Assembly: GCA_039720395.1 (NCBI GenBank)
Contig: CM077832.1
Location: forward strand, 31,431,316 to 31,495,315
From: Liquidambar formosana
Taxonomy: Eukaryota; Streptophyta; Magnoliopsida; Saxifragales; Altingiaceae
Direction: 5' to 3'
Length of the DNA: 64,000 nucleotides
Part shown: positions 42,357 through 52,093 of the stretch, piece by piece
How positions within the stretch are numbered: the stretch's first letter is position 1
Layout: each line of letters opens with the position of its first letter
Position numbers and translations under genes: made by a program
The notes under the pieces: model-generated
What the model was told of the DNA's origin: nothing
Database searches by the model: none
What the model saw: only the letters and a program-made list of their open reading frames with translations

Positions 42357-44875
42357 ATTTGATGAGTGTAGATTTGACCATCACAAAAGACAAATATCCA
42401 TGCATGAATGAGACGTTCTAGGTACATATTAAAAGAACAGAGCATGAACATATAACGTATTAATGGAAACCCCAGGCGATGCCCAAGAAGCAAATAGTAA
42501 TTTTATCAAAAGTTCTTACATAAGCAAGAAAAAATACCTTATGAAGTGTTGGCGGTTCTGGTTAGTAGAATCTCTATTTCATGACCACTTATATTAGAAG
42601 GAAAGATGAGAGATTAATTGCATATATAACGTATTAAAACAATGGATGACAAAAAGAGTTGCTAGGAATCCGACTCTGACAATGCTCAAAATCTGTCCAA
42701 AAAGCTTAGGTAAGTATGTCTGGTAAACAAATTAAATGGATATATTATATATGGAAGTGAGCATTCAGGGGTAAACTACCTCCCTTAGTCCCATGCTTCT
42801 TCCTCTCCGAAATAATCCTTCACTAGTTCTCACTCGATGGAGTCGTCAATTTAAGTGTAGAATATCCAAGGCATTATTCCCAATATAAATCCTATCCGAC
42901 CAACTTGATACTCAATAATACAAAATATGAAACTTAGATGGAATATGTGTTCCTACATGTAATAGCACTCTACTAGTCTCGTAGCTAGAGACACAAACAT
43001 AGATAGCTTAATTAAATAAATACTCCGTATTAAACTTAATTTGCTTTAATTAGGTTAGGTCGAAACTACAGGTCTGACGATTTGCACATGTTCTTTCTTT
43101 GTTATCTTTTTTTCCCCTTAACTATTTATTATCTTGAGTGGTATATATAAACGATTAATGCAGAAAATTTCATGGTTTGCTACTCTCATGCAAAAAATGT
43201 TGGATATCTTTAATTTATTATTTTGTCACATTTATTTATTTTATAACTTTTTCGAAGAAAAAAAAAGTTAAAATACATTATAGGAATATTTTCGAAACAG
43301 AATTGCGATGCAGCACCCCATGCCAAGGGTGCCTTCCTTTTATATAATAGTATAGATAGATTATTTTATTTTTATTATTATTTTTATTATTTTTTGGGGT
43401 GGGGTGTGTGTTTTAGTATAGATTAACATAATTCTTCCAATTCTAGGTAGAGCATAGAAATCCTTCACAACCACTGATGGGGCTGATGTTGCTCAGCATG
43501 CTTTACAGGAGCTGAACTTAGGGCCTTAACTGACCAGCTGAAGTGCTCAACCACTGATCGATTGTCCACTTCTTGTTGTCTTGCTTGCTAGCAAAATGTC
43601 ATCTGGCTTAACCTAGTACTACAGGTCTATTTGCAGAATCATCTGGGTCGTATGCCTGTGAATCGGTCATTGGATCCCACCTAATGTGACAAGTTGAGAA
43701 CTACATATTGAAACTTCTAATTAAAAATAAAATACAATGCAGGAAGAGACCTACTTTAGCCTCTCTTTTGATATCTATATACATATATATATATAGATAA
43801 TTTCCTTTTAACAAACCAAAAACTACATTAACTACTCTTGTTATTTTAAGATTGTTTTCAACTTGAGTAGAGGTCGCCAAACTGGCATATGGCTGTTGGT
43901 GAGGCCTTTTTGAGATTGGTCAAGTTTTTTGTCGCTTATTTGTAGACATGTGAGATACCCATATTTTAACCAGCGGAGAACCCGTCTCAGAATGGGACAC
44001 ATAAAGGAGATTAACAAAAAAAAGAAAAAACAAAACTCATCGACGATCTAACTTGATACTTAGCTTCCATCTTTTTAATACTAATAGAAATAAGAAAGCC
44101 TCCTGCTAGAGTATGGAAAAGCTTACTAGTTAGCTTGGTAGTAAAATACAAAATCATAAATTACACTATCTTCATTCCTAAATTATTTGCCTCCTTTTCT
44201 TTTTTGGATATTTCAAAATTATTGTCACATTTCAAAAGTCAATGATTTTTTTTTTTTTTTTTTATCCTAAAATACCCTAAAAATTGTATTCTTTTTTTCT
44301 TTTTCAAATGTTTTGTATACTTGAGGGCAAAATAGGAATAACAAAACATATATATTTTAACATAGGAAGGAAGAGTTGGAAGTTAAAACAATTGGATATA
44401 TAACATGGCAAATGTGTTGCCTTAATATGTGTGTATAGTCAAAGTGAAGCGACAAAATGGGACAAAGGGAGTGTTGTTTTCTTTAGTACGTATATATCAC
44501 TATTGATCACCATTTTTATAGTGTTTTAAACATTAATTTATTTGTACCCCAAAAAATTATTAAATTTAATTAGAATTAAGGTAAATTAAATTCAAAAAGG
44601 ATCAATTAGATTCATTCTTTTGTATACATTTTTTATTTTCAATCAGCAAAATAGGACTGTGCTAATATGACATGAAGATGTACAGGCGGATGAGAGAGAG
44701 ACAGTCCGAACTCACATAATACAACAAAGGAACCAAAAAAGACTCCAAACAAAAATAGCAGAGAAACCTGAAAGGACAAAACTGAAACCAGCCCCCCAAA
44801 CCAGTAATACTCCAAGAAAGAAACAGCATCTTACGAAGAAACCGTCAAATTAAGCCTCCCCGCAAGCAGACAGCA
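42357..44875. other. Intergenic; one exon-like fragment, possible decayed Helitron end
   Basis: At 43440-43680, text such as gatggggctgatgttgctca and ctgaccagctgaagtgctca looks coding-like on the plus strand but holds stops and is not recognised. At 43304-43360, gcacccc-n-ggggtgcc-like sequence followed by ttatataatagtatagat resembles a Helitron 3' junction. Otherwise AT-rich with nothing recognised. Confidence 0.35.
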
Positions 44876-45149
44876 TCTATACTATACTATATTTAGGAGT
44901 TATGCTGACATGGCAGTTTAAATATCTCTCCCTCCAAAACTCTCTTCTCATCTTACTTATGGGCCCACAAATGTTTCTCCCTCTCTTTTTATAATAATTT
45001 GTTTTCATGTCTTTTCATTTTAAAATTTGAAACCTACTCTTAAAAGGTCATTGGTTGTCACTAAGCATATGAATCACATTTTTTTTTTCTTTTGACTAAT
45101 AAAATAACTAGAGTTTGCAATTCCCGCACATCGCACGGGTCTTTGCTAG
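44876..45149 (+). mobile_element. Non-autonomous Helitron, 274 bp
   Basis: It starts TCTATACTATACTA after an A and ends ...GCTAG before a T, with the hairpin-like cccgcacatcgcacggg at 45123-45139 a few bases before the CTAG end, and no TSD. These are the Helitron hallmarks (5' TC, 3' hairpin and CTRR, A|T target). Two C-to-T/G-to-A type changes weaken the hairpin. Confidence 0.8.
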
Positions 45150-46098
45150 TGTTGATATATATTACATGTTGACCAAGGCAGACATTAATCAAGGCAATAA
45201 TTTAATCGATGTGGCAATACAGCACAAAAAAACAGAGCTCAAACAAAGCACAAAAACCATTAAAATAAAATAAAAAACACCCTCCCACAAACCCAACCCA
45301 ACCCCCCACAACACCACCACCACAAAAAGAAAAAAAAAACGGCTAGAAGTTGTCAATCTACTCAAAGGCTTAGCTAGACTGGGTCCCATATAGGTCTCCC
45401 TCCCTTTGCAACTACCTTTGATTTCTTCTCTTGAAATATTTTTAGGTTATGTTTCAAACTAGATCATATTAATTAAGTTATCCAATATTACGGAATATGT
45501 TAAATATTGAAAACTATACGCTTTGTTATGTAGATTTTGAGTTTAACTAGTAATGAAGTAGAAAATAAAAGAAGAATAAGAGCACAACACACATGCACAA
45601 AGCACACACCGATCTCACAAGCCTACTTAATTGTTCTGCATCAAGCCTACGTCCACGAGTGAAGATGGCAAGAATTAATAATTTCACTATGAACAATAGG
45701 GATATCAAACGTGGTTTTCAGCTCTCAAACCCTAATCACCCAAGTGGGTTGGGCCAGATCCCTTTTGAATCGAGTCGGGTACCTTGCCACTCGCCCAAGA
45801 AACGGGCCGGCCACTTAATTGCTAATTAGGTTGAATTCAAGAGACCATCACAACACACTTAAAAAATAATTTTATTTCCCGTCAAGTTTTAACTTAATTT
45901 GTACACCAACAGATTTTTTAAAAGTTATGTACATACATGTATGATACATGTACTCACTATGTAATATACCCATTATCTTTCTCTGCATTTTTTGGTTTTT
46001 TTTTCATTTTCCCAGAAAATTCATCACAAAGCTTTCAACATGCATGAACCCTCATACCTACTAGTCCACTAACCCATGTTCCCGTCCATACAACTATA
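45150..46098. other. Intergenic upstream of CBP2
   Basis: It contains an antisense G/T-rich LINE-like 3' UTR remnant at about 45205-45345 without a clear TSD. A plus-strand 78-codon ORF (45593-45829) is not recognised. From about 46020 the sequence is paralogous to the upstream flank of CBP1 (catcacaaagctttcaacat). Confidence 0.5.
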
Positions 46099-46260
46099 TC
46101 TATTCTAATACTATAATTAAGAGTTTTGCTGACCTTATCAATAGATGACGTGGCAAGCTCATAGCTGTTCCCTCCAAAATCCCCTTCTCTCATTCACTTT
46201 GGGCCCACATGATGATGTCAGTAGAATTTTCTTCTTCTTTTTTTTTTTCTTCTTTTCCCT

Positions 46261-46301
<41 letters not shown>

Positions 46302-46572
46302 CATATGAAACCCATTCAAATTTCAAAATCCACCTCCCCATCCCCCTCACACCCATATGAGAGCTTGGTTCATTATAGAAACAATTATTATGTTTTGATG
46401 GGTTTTTGAAAGTGTATTTGACAAAAGTTCAGTCAATGATTAAATATTTTTCCTTCAACTTATATTCTTTTGGATTTTCGCCTTTGTTTAAATAGGTTGT
46501 CACGTTTTCACTAAACATTTGAGTTGATGATATTTATTTGTGATTCCCACACATCACATGGGTCTTTGCTGG
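46099..46572 (+). mobile_element. Non-autonomous Helitron, 474 bp
   Basis: 5' TCTATTCTAATACTA after an A; 3' hairpin relic cccacacatcacatggg, then ctttgctgg (CTRR) before a T. It is related to the 44876 element along the 5' part (tgac-tggca, ccctccaaaa, gggcccaca). It contains a (CT)n microsatellite at 46261-46299. Confidence 0.78.
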
Positions 46573-46764
46573 TTAGGAAATTATATTATGAATCACTAAC
46601 ATTTTCCTAAGATATTCATATTTTTGAACACATGAGTGCCCTCATTTCTTTTTTGCCAACAGGTATAACTTTCACTTGGTATCAGCTAATGCCCAGATTA
46701 AACGTAACTAATGATGGTCCTAATAGGAAGTGAGAAGTTAAACCTACAACATTGTTCCATAGTT

Positions 46765-46798
46765 TGCGATTCCCGCGCATCGCGCGGGTTCCTTCTAG
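46765..46798 (+). mobile_element. Isolated Helitron 3' end with perfect hairpin
   Basis: cccgcgcatcgcgcggg forms a 7-bp stem with a 3-nt loop, followed by ttccttctag and a T. No separate 5' TC end was found; it may share the 5' end at 46099 or be a solo end. Confidence 0.6.
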
Positions 46799-46884
46799 TA
46801 TATATATATATTAGACAAACCATACCCCTCTTATCATCAATCATTTACATTAATCTCTCCCTGTGTTATAACTTACAGAAAGAA

Positions 46885-47148
46885 ATGACTCCTTCCTTTC
46901 TTCTGCATTTGATCCTTATTCAACTCATTTTACACCAGCCCACTGCCTGGGGACTTGTCAATCTCACAGAAGGGTTCCTCTCCCTGCCACTCAATCAATC
47001 AAATTTTGTCATTCAAAGGCCCTATGACGTCCCCGAAAATCAACGATACAGCTTTGTTGATGGAGTTCACAGGCTGTGGGTATTCTCCACGGACAAGCCT
47101 CACACCCCTATCAGCAAAACTAATCCACGCACAGAGATCCGCATACAT
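46885..47148 (+). pseudogene. Citrate-binding-protein-like gene 2, first exon only
   Basis: 88 codons from ATG 46885 to the donor cat|gtaagc. There is a signal peptide (MTPSFLLHLILIQLILHQPT), then LTEGFLSLPLNQSNFVIQRP, YDVPENQRYSFVDGVHRLWV and NPRTEIRI, with a TATA-like tatatatatata at 46800-46811. The exon itself is intact, but no second exon follows before gene 3. The next compatible acceptor is that of gene 3 at 51706. Without splicing the frame ends at 47175. Confidence 0.75.
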
Positions 47149-47175
47149 GTAAGCAGTGCAAAATGGTGTACGTAG

Positions 47176-47304
47176 AGTTGTATATAAATACTCCTTATTA
47201 AGTTAAACCAAGCTCATACTTCTTTGATTAGTGTATTTGAAAACAACTTCATGAATTGTTTTCCAATTAGAGTTAATGGAACTTACATGCTACTCCTTTA
47301 TATC

Positions 47305-47336
<32 letters not shown>

Positions 47337-47590
47337 GTTCCCTTCTTATGAAGTTAACCTAACTTAACTTTGCGTTAGGTCACCCTGTAAAACTCTAATT
47401 GTAACGTGAATTTTGTGAAACCAATCGTTAGATTAGATAGCCTCATCATGTAAGTGATACATGCCAAATATCAAAAATTGATTCAAGATTGACTACTATT
47501 CGATCCAAAACTCACAATATTTTATTCAATAACAATCACTCATTTTAGACATTTATGGATGGAGTAGTTTTTAATCTCGGATCAACTTGA
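47176..47590. other. Remainder of the CBP2 intron side; microsatellite
   Basis: Contains (TA)n at 47303-47331. No exon seen. Confidence 0.55.
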
Positions 47591-47996
47591 TTTTTATGTC
47601 ATTGTTGAGCTAGGATTGGTTTATCTTCTTATTGTCTTGATTTATATAGCTCTCTTGTGTATTTGGGAAGCGTAGTGTGTTCTAATCAAACATTTTGTAA
47701 TGTTTCCCTCCCTGGTGATTGTTAGGTACGGTGTTTGGTGTTTGGTTTGTGTGAGCTGTAGTCATATTCTGTGTTATCTTAGTGGGTGTTTAAGTTGGGT
47801 TATCTTTGATTTGGTGTTGGTACGAGGGATTTGGTATACTAGGAATCTGTAATTCAATTAATTTAATAAAATTTCTTTTGCCCATAAAAATAAAAATTAA
47901 AAAAAAAACAAAACAACAACTTGAATTTAAGATCGCTTACTCAACTAGTGAAAAGAATACACTAGACTATCATGCCATTAGACGTTGCAAGATGAT
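47590..47996. repeat. Segmental duplicate of the LINE tail plus SINE head at 41.9-42.36 kb
   Basis: 47600-47890 matches 41938-42225 (gttggtttatcttcttatt-type text, tttgtgtgagctgtagtcat, aattaatttaataaaatt). 47919-47996 matches the SINE head at 42280-42356. The purine microsatellite of the first copy is missing here. Confidence 0.8.
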
Positions 47997-48188
47997 TTGA
48001 TGAGTACATGTAGATTTGACCATCATGAAAGAAAAAATAAATTATCTAATTGTTATATATGTCTAGTTATTTCTTCAGTTACCAATTTTTTTCCGAAGCA
48101 TTTGGATCTAACAAGATCCATTGGTATAACAAACTGAGCACAAAAATTATGTCCCCCCTGATTCGAATCCTTTTTCCACTTGTGACCC

Positions 48189-48240
48189 AAACCAATTATA
48201 TACATACTTTTTTTTTTTAATCAGAAAAACCAATTATATA
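48189..48240 (+). promoter_or_regulatory. Duplicated TATA region of CBP3 around a poly(A)-only insert
   Basis: aaaccaattatata occurs at 48189-48202 and 48227-48240, separated by about 24 bp that is mostly a T-run plus aatcag. The second copy continues into tatactacg and gives the TATA box 75 bp before the ATG at 48315. The arrangement looks like a TSD created by a nearly empty retro-insertion. Confidence 0.6.
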
Positions 48241-48314
48241 TACTACGAACACCTTTGATATCATTTCAACCACCAACAGCTTTCTTCAGTCCTCCCATTC
48301 CTCAAACAAAAAAG

Positions 48315-51300
48315 ATGGGTTCTCTCTACCACATTGTTCTCGTTCTTGTAAATTTATTTTTTCTTTTGTTCCACACGGCAAATAGCTGGCCTATTGATCC
48401 CTCTCACGGTTTTGTTGAATACCCATTAAACTCATCTAACTTTGACATTCAGAAGCCATACGACTTGCCTGTAAGCCAACGATACAGCTTTATAGATGGA
48501 GTTCAAAAACTGTGGGTTTATTCTACAGACAAGCCTCTATCCTTCAACAGTCCCACCAAGCCTCGTACTGAGATCCGCATCCGTGTAAACAATCGCAGTT
48601 CTCTCATTTGTTTCAATATTGATTTAGGCTTCCCCTACCTTCTCTCCTCTAAATTTCTCTGGCTTAATTAATTATTTTCATTTTACATATGAATTTAAGT
48701 ATGGGTGTGCCAAAAATATATTCCTTCTGTCCCACTTTATTTGATAACAATTTCTATTTTGGGATTTCCCACCCAAAATGTTTCTTAACTAAGACAAAAG
48801 ATTATTTTACTTTCTCAATGTGTTCCTTTCTATATTAAAAATTACAATTAGTCTAATCATAACACAAAATAAAACAAAAGGGTAAAATTAGAAAGTTACC
48901 ACTAATGAGTCACACGACAATGCATTAAGTAGCTCAACTTAATATGCATGCCCTACTCAAAGTGGCTCAAACAATTTGGGACACAAAGAGTATATAGGAT
49001 GGTGGTCAAGTAAGAAAGTGCTGATATAAATTATATCAACACTCGCATTGAAGGTTGGTCCCCGGGACTGTTTCTATATATATATATATACACATTATTA
49101 ACCCACAAAACATTTTAATTTAATAAATTTAGGGAGAAGGTTAAGCAATCAAATTAATTAAACTATGAGCTTTTCTTCAGCATATGGAGGAAAAGCAAAG
49201 AAAATATGGAATCTTACAAATGTATGGTTGGAAAACTTGGAGTAGTTTTGTAAGAATTCATCTCCTCTTCTTTTCCTCCAACTATCGGTAGTTAAACAGA
49301 GCTTGCCAAAATTCTTTTAAACAGTTATTTCTGTCTGCTAAACTTGGGGTGGTTTTTTGATGCAGCGGAAAATTACGCGGTCGAGACTAGCTCACCAAAA
49401 AACAAACAAGCGTCCACCAATCTGTTGATTGTCGCAAGAACAATGCCAGATAGTAGGCAACCACAATCAATATTCTCACAAGAACACGAAAGTAGGAAAA
49501 TAAAGGAGAACTCTCTCTCTCAATATTATTAATCAAATAATCAACTTAACACCATTTGCCATAAGGCTTACATCCCTTTATATAGAGAACTAATAAGAAA
49601 AACCTAGTTCTACTAGAACAAGAAAACCTAATTCTACTAGAACAAGAAAACCTAATTCTACCAAAACAAGTAAGAAGAAAAACCTAGTTCTACTAGAACA
49701 AGACAACCTAGTTCTACTAGAACAAGAAAACCTAATTCTACTAGAACAAGAAAATATCAAACTACCTAGGAAACAAATTAAATTAAAAGCAATAATTAAA
49801 TAATAATAATAAAGACTCCTAAAATATCTAAATAAACTAGAATCCCGATTCAGCAGCAAAACGTCCAACAGCCCGTGGTGCGTATGCCGATGTAATCTGC
49901 ATCATTCTCCCCTGTTTGGAGAGAATTCGCTCTCGAATTCGTAGCCTCATCCTCGGAGCTATCTTCATAATAAGGAACCAAGTGCTTGACATCGAACAAA
50001 CTATGAGTACGAATACTACCACCACACTTGCAGTTGCTGATATCGTGGACGGAGTGCTTGATCCGTCATGGTTCGGTTGCACAAAAGTGATCGTTCCACA
50101 TCTTGCATCATCATCCCTATTCTCCCCTGTTTGGAGAGAGTTCGTCCCCGAACTCTGCGGGTTGGCTTCATAGAAGTATTGATGTCGACCAATCCAGCTG
50201 AATAAATACTTTGAAAACTTTTTTTGTTTCAGTTGCCTCCAAAATTTATTTGTCCAAAATTTCATAACAAAAAAAATTTTCTCTGCACCCTTCATCTCAT
50301 TCAAAATCTTCAGCAATAGAGCATTAACAACACAACAAATATTGTTAACTCCAATAAAATCATAATGCTTCAACTCTTCAACGACCAAAATTTCATCTTC
50401 TTGAAAATCACCAAGTAGTTTAACACGACAATAAAAATTATTGCTTGAACAATTTTTATTAAGTGTCTCATAGGTTATAGCTTCCTCTTGCCCTTCCAAA
50501 TTTTCAATAATATTTGCCTCAATATCATCCTCATCATCATACTCATCAAAAATAGGCGGAGAATTAAAATCCACTAATTTTTTATATTTATCATAACCAA
50601 AATTATTAAAAGAAAATTTTCCTGTGAGTTCAAAATCCTTACCTCCTTCAACTTCATTCAAATTTTCATTCTCTACAATAACATCCTCAACACAAACATC
50701 CTCAATCAAAACATCCTCAACACTCTCTTTGTCCATAGAACGCGGAGATGGAAGTCGATGACTACAACACCACTCAAGACAATAACTCTTGAATAGGGCA
50801 CGTACCTCATCTTTGATTTCTTGTTTAATTCGGGCCATGTCCTCGCGATAATACACGTCCTTCAGATTGGCTTCACGACTTCCGGCACGTCTTCCTCCTT
50901 GTCTTGGCATGACGGCAAGAACGAAATGGTCTCTGATACCAACTGATGCAGCGGAAAATACGCGGTCAAGACTAGCTCACCAAAAAACAAACAAGCATCC
51001 ACCAATCTATTGATTGTCGCAAGAACAATGCCAGATAGTAGGCAACCACAATCAATATTCTCTCAAGAACACGAAAGTAGGAAAATAAAGGAGAACTCTC
51101 TCTCTCAATATTATTAATCAAATAATCCACTTAACACCCTTTGCCATAAGGCTTACATCCCTTTATATAGAGAACTAATAAGAAAAACCTAGTTCTACTA
51201 AAACAAGTAAGAAGAAAAAACCTAGTTCTACTAGAACAAGACAACCTAGTTCTACTAGAACAAGAAAATATCAAACTACCTAGGAAACAAATTAAATTAA

Positions 51301-52093
51301 AAGCAATAATTAAATAATAATAATAAAGACTCCTAAAATATCTAAATAAACTAGAATCCCGATTCAGCAGCAAGACGTCCAACAGCTCATGGTGCGTATG
51401 CCGATGCAATCTGCATCATTTTTCTTCTACTATCATGCCAAAAAAAATGGATGTCTAACTTGTTCTTTCGCTGGGAGTTTGGGTTCGGGGGGGATTTCCC
51501 TGGGTTTAGCTTGATGTTGTAAGTGGGCGGTTGTTCTTGATTGTGATTGTAATAGCATCTGCATGTGCATGTTTCAATTAATAAAAATGATTTTCTTTTG
51601 CTGATCCAAAAAAAAAAAAAAATGTTATTTCTATCTGCTCAATTCCTGTCCGTGAATTAAGTCGCCTCCGACTATGCACTTACTTTTATCTTCATTTTCC
51701 TATTAGGGTTACGATTATTCTTCGGGTGTCTGGCAATTCGAAGGATACGGATACATTCCATGCGGAACATCATGCGTTTGCGTCATGCAAGTGTTTGGAT
51801 CAAGCCCTCCTCATGCCACAACCCTAATGCTTAGAGTCTACAATGGTTCACTCTCATACTACAAGGCCCCAGTCCTGGTCCCATACATCTACGATAAGTG
51901 GTTCCGGCTAAACGTTATCCACGACGTGAGCGCCAAAAATGTGAAGGTTTTCATTGATGGGGTTCTCAAGTATGAGGCTACAGGACGTGGGGGGACCTCT
52001 CATTTCTTCGAGTGCGGGGTTTATGCACAGAATGACAGTTCCTACTACATGGAGTCACGCTGGAAGGGAATCAAAGTTCTAAAAAAAATGTAA
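48315..52093 (+). CDS. Citrate-binding-protein-like gene 3 (PL7/alginate-lyase-2 fold), two exons
   Basis: Exons 48315-48584 (90 codons, donor cgt|gtaaac) and 51707-52093 (128 codons plus TAA, acceptor attag|ggt), phase-0 intron; 218 residues. N-terminal signal peptide (LVLVNLFFLLFHTANSWP). The mature part has the PL7 landmarks PRTEIRI, CVMQVFGSS and FECGVYAQND. In true alginate lyases the second motif is Q-I/V-H; here the catalytic histidine is phenylalanine (MQVF), as in Hevea citrate-binding protein, so ligand binding is more likely than lyase activity. It is probably secreted or vacuolar. Two extra cysteines (IPCGTSCVCV) are absent from gene 1. The 3.1-kb intron contains a MITE, a LINE and an LTR element. 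Confidence 0.85.
48995..49074. mobile_element. Short MITE of the gctgatata family in the CBP3 intron
   Basis: ggatggtggtcaag, then gtgctgatataaattatatc and aacactcgcattg, next to tatata runs. It matches the ends of the MITEs at 20273 and 59555. About 80 bp; probably a shortened copy. Confidence 0.65.
49324..49339. repeat. TSD of the intronic LINE, left copy
   Basis: gttatttctgtctgct, matching gttatttctatctgct at 51624-51639 with one difference. Confidence 0.75.
49358..49904 (-). repeat. 3' LTR (547 bp) with expanded minisatellite
   Basis: Nearly identical to the other LTR except for a 25-26-bp minisatellite (aacctagttctactagaaca plus agaaa) at 49600-49755, with about six units here versus about three in the 5' LTR. 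Confidence 0.92.
49837..50910 (-). CDS. ORF of the non-autonomous LTR element, 357 codons
   Basis: It starts 20 bp after the primer site. N-terminus basic (MPRQGGRRAGSREANLKDVY), then DMARIKQEIKDEVRALFKSY, a helical segment like the N-terminal part of plant Ty3 gag proteins; then an acidic middle (FDEYDDEDDIEAN) and a hydrophobic segment near the C-terminus (VVVVFVLIVCSM). The last 22 codons lie in the LTR. There is no zinc knuckle or enzyme motif. It could be a degenerate gag or an element-specific protein; the open frame over 1 kb is notable. Confidence 0.6.
   Translation of the reverse strand: MPRQGGRRAGSREANLKDVYYREDMARIKQEIKDEVRALFKSYCLEWCCSHRLPSPRSMDKESVEDVLIEDVCVEDVIVENENLNEVEGGKDFELTGKFSFNNFGYDKYKKLVDFNSPPIFDEYDDEDDIEANIIENLEGQEEAITYETLNKNCSSNNFYCRVKLLGDFQEDEILVVEELKHYDFIGVNNICCVVNALLLKILNEMKGAEKIFFVMKFWTNKFWRQLKQKKFSKYLFSWIGRHQYFYEANPQSSGTNSLQTGENRDDDARCGTITFVQPNHDGSSTPSTISATASVVVVFVLIVCSMSSTWFLIMKIAPRMRLRIRERILSKQGRMMQITSAYAPRAVGRFAAESGF
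50930..50942 (-). promoter_or_regulatory. Primer-binding site of the LTR element
   Basis: Minus strand: tggtatcagagac, starting 2 bp inside the 5' LTR boundary (50944). It matches initiator tRNA-Met in the first 11-12 bases. Confidence 0.85.
50944..51418 (-). repeat. 5' LTR (475 bp)
   Basis: Direct copy of 49358-49904 with fewer minisatellite units. Substitutions are few by eye. A TATA-like tttatatag lies at about 51170-51178, to be read on the minus strand as ctatataaa. Confidence 0.92.

Larger units (their letters stand above)
49358..51418 (-). mobile_element. Small non-autonomous LTR retrotransposon, complete
   Basis: Two direct LTRs (49358-49904 and 50944-51418) begin TGATGCA and end TGCATCA. 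The 5-bp TSD is ttttt on both sides. On the minus strand the order is 5' LTR, tRNA-Met primer site (50930-50942), one ORF, purine tract aacaggggagaa directly before the 3' LTR. The interior is only 1.04 kb and has no protease, RT or integrase, so it must be mobilised in trans. Confidence 0.93.
49340..51623 (+). mobile_element. 5'-truncated LINE in the CBP3 intron, split by an LTR retrotransposon
   Basis: The outer insert. Its 5' scrap is 49340-49357. Its 3' UTR (gtgggcggttgttcttgatt, attaataaaaatgattttct) and poly(A) lie at 51424-51623. The TSD pair is at 49324-49339 and 51624-51639. The LTR element 49358-51418 sits inside it. Confidence 0.7.

Noticed and set aside
43440..43680. Exon-like text as a host gene
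   Set aside because: Stops in each frame, no convincing splice borders and no recognised family.
46676..46692. ttggtatcagctaatgccc as a tRNA-Met primer site
   Set aside because: Only tggtatcag matches; no LTR or leader lies upstream.
49916..50173. Plus-strand ORF opposite the LTR-element ORF
   Set aside because: Antisense shadow of the minus-strand 357-codon frame; the element's primer site and purine tract fix the sense strand.
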